Of a DNA stretch of 64,000 nt, positions 57,641 through 64,000 are shown in pieces. The notes under the pieces are model-generated. The model searched no databases. It saw only the letters and a program-made list of their open reading frames with translations, and had not been told where the DNA came from. Source of the stretch: Spisula solida (Eukaryota > Mollusca > Bivalvia > Venerida > Mactridae); the NCBI GenBank assembly GCA_947247005.1, contig OX365948.1, positions 10,529,455-10,593,454 of the forward strand. Direction: 5' to 3'. The translations under genes and the position numbers were made by a program. Position 1 is the stretch's first letter; each line of letters starts with the position of its first letter.

Positions 57641-58309
57641 CTGAAAATACGAAGGAAACATTAAATAACAGTTCAAAAAATATTATTTTTTTTATAAGGA
57701 ACTGGAACGAAAACCACATCAATAAAATATGCTTGGCCTTAAAATATTGAAAATTGCATGCTGGGAATCTGTCAATGGAAGTTTGTTTACAAACGTAGGC
57801 GAGCTGTCAAATTTGTAATTTACTAAATGACGATATTTGGGGAAAAACAAGGTAAATTAAATGCACGTGAATTGGGAATAGTGCAAAATACGTTTTTCTG
57901 TGTATAGGTATAGTTTAACGATATATTTACCTGTTTTTGACGCATTTTTGATGATTTTTCTTTTTGACAGTAGCGTTCGTTCAATACACATTTATTTACC
58001 AAGTGCGTACGGCGTGACGTCACAAATCGCGCGAAAGAACAGAAGTAAACAAAATCACCGGAATCCCGACTATCACGGAATGAAGACCTTGGAGGCTATT
58101 GGTTTCATGGGTATTTATGAATGTAAAGATTCGGTTCATTCCGTAAATAAACGTTCACTGTTTAAAAGATTCTTACCTTTCAGAAGCATATTATAAACGT
58201 TTTTAAAAACTTCAATACCAATAATGACATTCATTCCGTAAAATACCGATTTTAGCGAAATTGCTTCAATAATACATTTGCCCCTGTTAACACGGTCACT
58301 ATACACTCA

Positions 58310-58582
58310 TGAGGGACAGATTCCTTTTTGGTACCATTTCGCGAAATAAATTCAACTAAAAAATACATTAAAACACTTCCCCCAAAACATTTCCTAGCCC
58401 CATTTTCTCTAGCAATGTAACCCCCAAAGAAAACCCTTTTCCCGGGAAAACTTCCCTTTCAGAGGCATATTATAAAAAATCGTTGCCCTATATATCTTAC
58501 CCGGGGGAGATTCCTTTTTGGTACCATTTCGCGAAATAAATTAAATTGACAAATACATTAAAACACTTCCCCCAAAAACGTA
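58310..58582. repeat. Direct repeat of about 75 bp, two copies, 190 bp apart
   Basis: TTCCTTTTTGGTACCATTTC begins at 58321 and 58511, with GCGAAATAAATT and ACATTAAAACACTTCCCCCA following in both. Similar sequence lies near 54205-54300 on the other side of the pogo element. Confidence 0.75.
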
Positions 58583-59347
58583 GGAATGTGAGTTATCCAG
58601 TGCTTTTTTTCCTTCTTTGTTTGCTACTGGTAAACAGTACTTTCCCAATTTAAAAAAGGCTCTAATTTTCCCAAATATGAAGGGAGATATTCCCAATGAA
58701 CATTTAAAAAAAAAAATTCAAAATCGGACATAAAATGACAAAGTTATGAACATTTTTGACAAGAGGTCAAGCTTAAAAGTTTACAGAAACCTGTAAACAG
58801 TCACATGTAATCTCTTTTTCTGTTTTATTTGGCCTTTCTACTTCATAAACATTCCCAATTTCAAGTTGTCACGACGCGAAAATTCCCAATCTGAACGGAC
58901 CCTTTCCCAAAGTAGCGAAAAAAATCGCTGGTTATCACACCCGAAACCATCTTATTTTCAGGATTGGGCATTATACCTTACTAGAACCCCTGCAGCAGTG
59001 CAGAATTGAACCAGTATGTGGCAAAATCATTTGGCTATTAGAGCATTCTTGCCAGCTACTTGTAATGATGTTCTTCTTTTTTCATAGGAAGAAACCTCAA
59101 ATCAACTACCTACTTCAAAGTTAAACTGGCTACATAAAAGCATTTTTTTATATCCCTGCATTCATTGATAAAAAGTGTTTTTGAGGCTTTTGGCGGGCAA
59201 AAAATAACTTAGTGACCACTTGAGATAACTTAATTGAAGTTGTAAAAATGTTGCATTGGCTAGTACCCCTACATGCAGTCACTTCACATGACTGCAAATT
59301 TTACGTGGGAGTGTGTTTACATTTCTTTTATTTTGTTTCCTTATGTA
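58583..59347. other. No gene seen
   Basis: AT-rich intergenic or intronic DNA without a recognised repeat or frame. Confidence 0.35.
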
Positions 59348-59922
59348 TAGTCCAGTCAGGATAAAAATCCAGTGACGCAGCGGTCGAGTCCACTATAACG
59401 GTGTAAAACCAATAATAAAGGCTTATACTGTACAAACAACTATAATTGCAGTGCTAAACTAACATACTAAACCTCGCTCTACCTGTTTAGACAATGGTTG
59501 TGATTTTTTGCGTACACATAAACTGCAACGTCACTGTCACAATATCCTAAGGCCAAACTTAAAATATTCTTTGTTTCCCCATCCCGACCCAAGCAAATTT
59601 AGAATGGGTAGGTAGGTAGGTTAAATATTTTTTTAATAGTTTCAGAATAATAGTTATTGGTCAAGACATACAAATAGTGAAATATAATAATACATGTAAC
59701 TATAAGGTGAAAACCAACAATCTTAAATTTAAAATCTGTACAAAATGTACTTAAGTAAGAAACAAGCCAGTAAACACAAATTAACATTTTCATCCACAAT
59801 ATTTCATAAAAAAAATATTTCAATGTGGGCAATAAAATATTTTGGGTAGGGCCGTTTTTTTCGGGTAGGTAGGGGATGGGCAAACAAACAATATTTTATT
59901 TTAGGCCTAACTGGACTATAAT
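59348..59922. mobile_element. MITE-like element with TATAGTCCAGT terminal repeats
   Basis: The left TATAGTCCAGTCAGG and the right CCTAACTGGACTATA are inverted repeats with TA at the outer edges. An inner inverted pair (GGCCAAACTTAAAATATT..CCCCATCCC at 59550 against GGGATGGG..AATATTTTATTTTAGGCC at 59873) lies asymmetrically. The 94-codon minus frame is not protein-like. Confidence 0.6.
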
Positions 59923-60069
59923 TGGATGTGATTGTGCATTTTTTATTAAAATTTGAATTTCACTCGAGCAGTTTGCAACAAAATTTGTTTTGGGGATTTA
60001 TAAATTCTATTTAATAATTTAGTTACATTACTTATTAGTATGTCGGCTATAAGGGGTTCCGCTGTTAAT

Positions 60070-60390
60070 GTTAGGGCTAAATGGCCCTCTTGTTTGTTAT
60101 TTTAAAAAAAAGCCTCACTTTATTTTTAGCTACGAAAGCCACTGGTGTCTGCCAATGGAAGCAACCTTCCTGCTCCTACCAGCAGGTTACCTGGACCTGG
60201 CAGCCGACTCAAACCACCCAGTGTTAGATCAAAAAGATCGAGAAGTCCAGAACAGGTCAGTGTTTAATATCATAAATAAGTTCTCCTGTCATAAAGTGAA
60301 AGAGTGCGTTTTTGTGATCGCTCTTCGTCAGTCGTCCGTCTACAGTTAGCGGGTGTAGACACTAGAGTTTACAATTTTGACAGGGATCCT
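60070..60390 (+). repeat. Remnants of stem-loop repeat family A on both sides of the exon at 60130
   Basis: 60074-60098 is a family end (GGGCTAAATGGCCCTCTTGT). 60283-60385 is a family start (CTCCTGTCATAAAGTGAAAG, TTTTGTGATCGC, GTCAGTCGTCCGTC, then GTGTAGACACTAGAG). The order shows two separate insertions flanking the exon. Confidence 0.6.
60130..60255 (+). CDS. Internal or second exon, Ser/Pro/Arg-rich N-terminus, possibly KIFC1-like kinesin
   Basis: 42 codons in phase 0, acceptor TTTTTAG at 60129 and donor CAG|GTCAGT. It reads LRKPLVSANGSNLPAP, PGPGSRLKPPS and KRSRSPEQ. The other two frames hit stops or lack matching splice phase. The SRLK and basic NLS-like part resembles the nuclear-localising tail of KIFC1/HSET kinesin-14, a minus-end spindle motor. 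The motor domain is outside the window, so this is a weak family guess. Confidence 0.5.
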
Positions 60391-60851
60391 ACAGTTTGGG
60401 AATAATCCGGAAATCCGGATATGCTGCAGTAGAAAAAATGAACTTTTCTACAGAAAGTAAAAGTTATTTGATAAAACAATACCAAGTATTGACTGCGTTT
60501 CGGTCATTTGAAATTTCATACCCTGAATTTTGACAATAGAACAATGTTTTGGTGTAGGGGTGTGAGCTTATGGCACTCCAAACAGACTTGACTTATGGGA
60601 AATTTTCAGGATTAGGCATTATGCTTATGTTTCAAATATCATTTGAGAGCTGATATGATAAAATTTTATCAGATTTAAACGAGAGTAATAATGTTGACAT
60701 CATCGCGTCATAAACAATGTCAAAAACATATGTGCAAGTTCCAAGACATCGTTTTCAAAGCATAATTACATGCAGCATAATTTTTATCAGCTCTGTTTTG
60801 AAAGCTATTCTCCTATAATATACCGTAACCATCATAGCTAGGCAAAAATAG

Positions 60852-61323
60852 TAGGGATGGGCCGATGCATCGAAATATCGATGCATTGCGATTCCGAGTG
60901 TCCCGATAGTATGGATCGATAGTAAAAGTCTCGATCCAATAACTATCGCTGATAGTTAGCTCAACTATCGATAGTTACGATAGTTTGCTTTTTATAAATA
61001 AAGTTTATTATTAATTTAAAATAACTCCGTTTTTGCATCAAAACAGCCACAAAGGACCAATATCGCCTTAATTGTATTAATCTATTTCTGTCAAATTCAT
61101 ATTAAATCATTTCCATAAATAAAAGATTTGTATGTTGTACAACAAAATGATATCTCACAGTGCAAAATTGCATTTACAAGTTAATCTCTGGTTTTCAAAG
61201 CTTGGCAATAACTATTGCAATAGTATCGCAATAGTTTCCAGCAATACAATAGTATCGCAATAGTACTTTCACCAATAGCAATAGTATTGCAATAGTCAAA
61301 ATTGGACTCAATAGTCACCCCTA
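60852..61323. mobile_element. hAT-type non-autonomous element with perfect 8-bp target duplication
   Basis: The ends are TAGGGATGG and CACCCCTA; AAAAATAG is duplicated exactly at 60844-60851 and 61324-61331. The interior has nested palindromes (ATCGATGCATTGCG, CTATCGATAG, CAATAGTATCGCAATAG words). 472 bp, non-coding. An 8-bp duplication with TAGGG ends is typical of hAT elements. Confidence 0.85.
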
Positions 61324-61954
61324 AAAAATAGTATCCTGTTTATGATAAACTATCTAGTTCAACGGCACACTGGCTTGTTGAATGGTTTTAGTAAATTGTA
61401 TCTATAGAAGATGGCAATATTTAAAGTCACATTAAAATAAACATTGACGTCATCATCAGTCAAATAGATGTCACATTGAATATATGGCATAAAGTTCAAT
61501 TCCATTTGTAGACTAAAACATGCATGACAATATGTAATATTGTATATCAAATAAAACTTTAAAGCATGTGTGTTTCGGATGTGCAAACTACTTGTGGTTG
61601 TATTCAAACATATCAAAACCATTTCATTTGAAAAGTGTGACAGATATTATGAATCACCCTGTATATAGATGTTATCGAAGTTGCAATGAGTTTGAACATG
61701 GGCACTGGTAAATACTGTTAGTTTAGTGCCATGCAGGATGGTAGCATAGACATTTCAAGAGATTGTGTATTGTCATCAGGCCCACCTCCCTCAGGTCTTG
61801 AGATAGGTACCATGCCATCTAGCCAACATGAGGAAGGAATTGAAACAGTTGGTAACCACAGTCACCAGACTTAAATTATATATTTTCATGGATTTATGGA
61901 TAATGTTGTTTTCATTCAAAACCTTTGAGTGTTTTAATGCGTTTTATGCTCCAA

Positions 61955-62335
61955 ATTATTTTTTAGGGGAGCATAAAGTCACCGCATTGTCCGTTTGTCC
62001 GATATATGTTTGTCCAGATGATAACTGAAAAACTATGACAGAGGTTTACAAGTTTGACACCTTGCATGTGCATAGATCTCAGTGAGGGGAAGTGTAGTGC
62101 CAAAGAACCATAACTCTTAATTGCATATTTTTGGAGTAATTCCCTTTGTAATTTTTCATACTTAATTATTTGTCCTGGCCATAACTCATACAGTATTGGA
62201 GATATCTATCTTAAACTTCATAGGTGAATACATGTAGATCTCATTAAAGCTATTTAAAGTGCAGTGCCCAAGAATCATAACACTTCATTAGGAGCATAAC
62301 CCGTCTCTGACTGCTCTTGTCTTATTTGGTTGATA
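61955..62335 (+). repeat. Possible stem-loop-class repeat, degenerate
   Basis: TTTTTTAGGGGAGCATAAAG, GTCCGTTTGTCCG, then two CATAACTC..-type units and a final GACTGCTCTTGTCTTATTTG. The layout (T-run, GTCC block, CTTGT end) matches the class but no strong hairpin is visible. Confidence 0.4.
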
Positions 62336-62902
62336 CAATGTAATTGTTAAACTGCAAAAAAAAATTTACATACAGAGACACTATTTCTTGGTTTTGGTGA
62401 AAAAGACCAGTTTGTGGGACATAATTTCAAGGATTTCGGATTTCATGAAAAATAGCAAGGTCAAAATTCACACAAATTATCATAAATTGTTAAAAAAATT
62501 AAACAGATATATAATACCCTACAAAATTTGTATTATTACATGTTGATGTATGCAAGTTAAACTTCCTAGAAACCCAGTCTTATACCTGACTGAACTTAAA
62601 AGCAAGTATGGCAGCCACTGTAAACTTCGACATGTTTATTGGTATTATTATTAATTGGGGATTTAATTTAATGGTTTAGGTCATCCAGGAAATCTACAAA
62701 ATTAAATCCCCCACAAATATTTTAAATGATTTTACAGTATGTGTTAGTCGATTGAAGTAAATTGTATAATTTAAGGAGTGTGTAGGAACTTTTGGAGGGT
62801 AGTGTATTATGTATAAGCAATGTTGCTTTCCTTCTGTATTGTTATAATAAATAATGGTGTCCTGTTTGTTAATTAATAATAATTCCCTGTTGTTATTTCC
62901 AG

Positions 62903-63134
62903 GCTCCTAGTGCAAAAAGACAGAGAACATCGGGTTCTGAAAACAAGACTAACATAAAACCTCCTACAACCCTCAAATCTTCCAATAGCACTGGAAGTCT
63001 TAACTCCACTGGTCCTGCCAAAAAACTCACAGCATCAAGGAGTGGTAGCAATCTGAAAGCAGCCATTGCACCAAATGCTAGAGCCACTAAAACTGCAGCA
63101 GTTAAACCTACTGTTGTTACTTCTGCCAAACCAG
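62903..63134 (+). CDS. Next exon of the right-hand gene, basic Ser/Thr/Lys-rich
   Basis: 77 codons plus one base, acceptor TTTCCAG, donor CCAG|GTAAGG, in phase with 60255. It reads APSAKRQRTSGSENK, TTLKSSNSTGSLNST, KKLTASRSGSNLKAA and KPTVVTSAKP. Low-complexity basic sequence with an NLS-like KRQR, like the N-terminal tails of spindle kinesins or other microtubule proteins. The gene continues past the window. Confidence 0.6.
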
Positions 63135-64000
63135 GTAAGGTATTGTGGGGGTTTTGACCAGTCAAAATAAACATAATTGCACAGTAGCTGCACACTATAA
63201 ATTACTAATCCTCACCTTTCTAGAGATGTCTTATCTATGTTCACCTGTGGTGTCATTATGGGATTTTTGACAGGTCAAGAAAACTTCACAATATTATAAT
63301 ATATGCAAAAAAAAAATAATATGTAGCCATACATATTCTCTCTATTTAGTGCGAGTTTAAATATATTCTATATGGTGATATCATAATCATATATAAGTTT
63401 TTGAAAACAATGTCTATTCAAATACCAGTCAATGAATATCATGAACCCTTTTTACAAATAAAGAGAGTGTAAACAGTACATCCATTGATTTCTGTCGGCC
63501 CTTTTGTGTTCGTGCCTATCTTGATGTTTAATCTGTATGTTTTGGCTAGCGCAGAATTTGATCTCATTTCAGTCAGTAATCAGTGATACACAATTTACCT
63601 GTTTCATTATATTTTTTACTATACAGTTGTATTGTATTGTTTCATTTTTTACTCTTAAAATTGTTTTGTTCTTATCCATGTTATTGTAACTTGTTTCTTT
63701 GTTTTCAAATTTGTTAATTTTATTTTTACTGAATAAGTTGTTTACCACAACACAATATTGGGTAAACAATTGTTTATTTCATGGTTTTATGGGGACAAAA
63801 ACGGCCCTTATCTCTAAGTTACCCTTCAATAATCCTTTTGTTTCCATTAAACTATTGATAAAAAAGTTAAGTAGGAAAAGTAAAAAGTCAATGGTACATG
63901 TATACTCTGAATGGATTTATTATCAAGTCCTTTCATTTTAATTCAGTATCAGATTTCGTTAGTTGATATTATTACAAGAAAACAATCTTATCGTATCTTT
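63135..64000. other. Intron of the right-hand gene, no further exon seen
   Basis: AT-rich sequence with no exon-like frame bounded by good splice sites before the window ends. Confidence 0.45.

Larger units (their letters stand above)
54320..58200 (-). mobile_element. Pogo/Tigger-like DNA transposon with inverted flanks
   Basis: The transposase gene (54825-57640) is flanked by inverted sequence. 54325-54395 (ACTTACGGAATGAACG, then AGCCTCGAAGGTCCGCATTC) matches the reverse complement of 58060-58165 (TTTACGGAATGAACCG, AGCCTCCAAGGTCTTCATTC). A TTTATTNCGCGAAATG block also recurs outside both arms. Exact ends and target duplication were not found. Confidence 0.55.

Noticed and set aside
59599..59883. 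Hydrophobic 94-codon minus frame
   Set aside because: It lies wholly inside a TIR element made of AT-rich and GGTAGGTAGG sequence; the hydrophobicity reflects base composition.
60068..60349. 93-codon plus frame over the exon at 60130
   Set aside because: It runs through both splice sites and the repeat. The other frame is bounded by good splice sites and is in phase with the exon at 62903.
62893..63195. 100-codon minus frame opposite the exon at 62903
   Set aside because: It is antisense to a well-bounded plus-strand exon and only reflects its Ser/Thr/Ala-rich composition.

Overview
This is an AT-rich, intron-rich animal nuclear segment. It is almost certainly from a marine bivalve mollusc. 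The window shows single-copy metazoan genes with short exons and GT-AG introns, very dense dispersed repeats, GTCCGTC-containing repeats of the kind common in clam genomes, tRNA-derived SINEs and many non-LTR retrotransposon fragments. The species call is inference; no search was run.

Host genes. (1) The minus strand from 15691 down to the left edge carries a terminal uridylyltransferase of the TUT4/TUT7 type. I could chain twenty exons in phase, giving 1237 residues before the window ends inside the PAP-associated domain. (2) The plus strand 25657-36651 carries a complete nine-exon EIPR1 (TSSC1) WD40 gene of 382 residues. It lies head-to-head with TUT4/7 across about 10 kb of repeats. (3) The right edge holds two in-phase plus-strand exons (60130-60255 and 62903-63134) of a basic Ser/Pro-rich N-terminus, possibly a KIFC1-like kinesin-14. 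A tiny candidate first exon lies at 53724-53735.

Mobile DNA fills most of the rest. 40904-45880 is an apparently intact two-ORF non-LTR retrotransposon. Its ORF1 carries a 2A-type ribosome-skipping motif. Its ORF2 lies in the same frame as ORF1 behind a single TAG and has no usable ATG. Decayed reverse-transcriptase fragments lie at 19440-21087, 21880-22875, 46018-46416 plus 48109-48600, 50600-51150 and 51190-51447. A pogo/Tigger-like transposase gene on the minus strand (54825-57640) is interrupted by a TIR-bounded element. Short TIR elements include a hAT-type element with a perfect 8-bp target duplication (60852-61323), a TTAA-flanked element in EIPR1 intron 5, and several MITEs.

A recurring repeat class has a 5' stem-loop, then a (GTCC)-rich stretch, a tandem core containing ATGAAACTT-like motifs, and a CTTGTT end. 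Members of several sequence families are present (7889-8936, 26979-28080, 28331-28871, 39765-40650, 46417-48108, 46909-47808, 48672-49020, 49020-50170, 51900-53024). At 46 to 48.6 kb one family is inserted in another, which is itself inserted in a reverse-transcriptase fragment, so exact ends can be read.

The most notable observations are the readthrough-like organisation plus 2A motif of the LINE, a 46-bp tandem repeat that has multiplied the splice acceptor of EIPR1 exon 4, and the common architecture of the stem-loop repeats.
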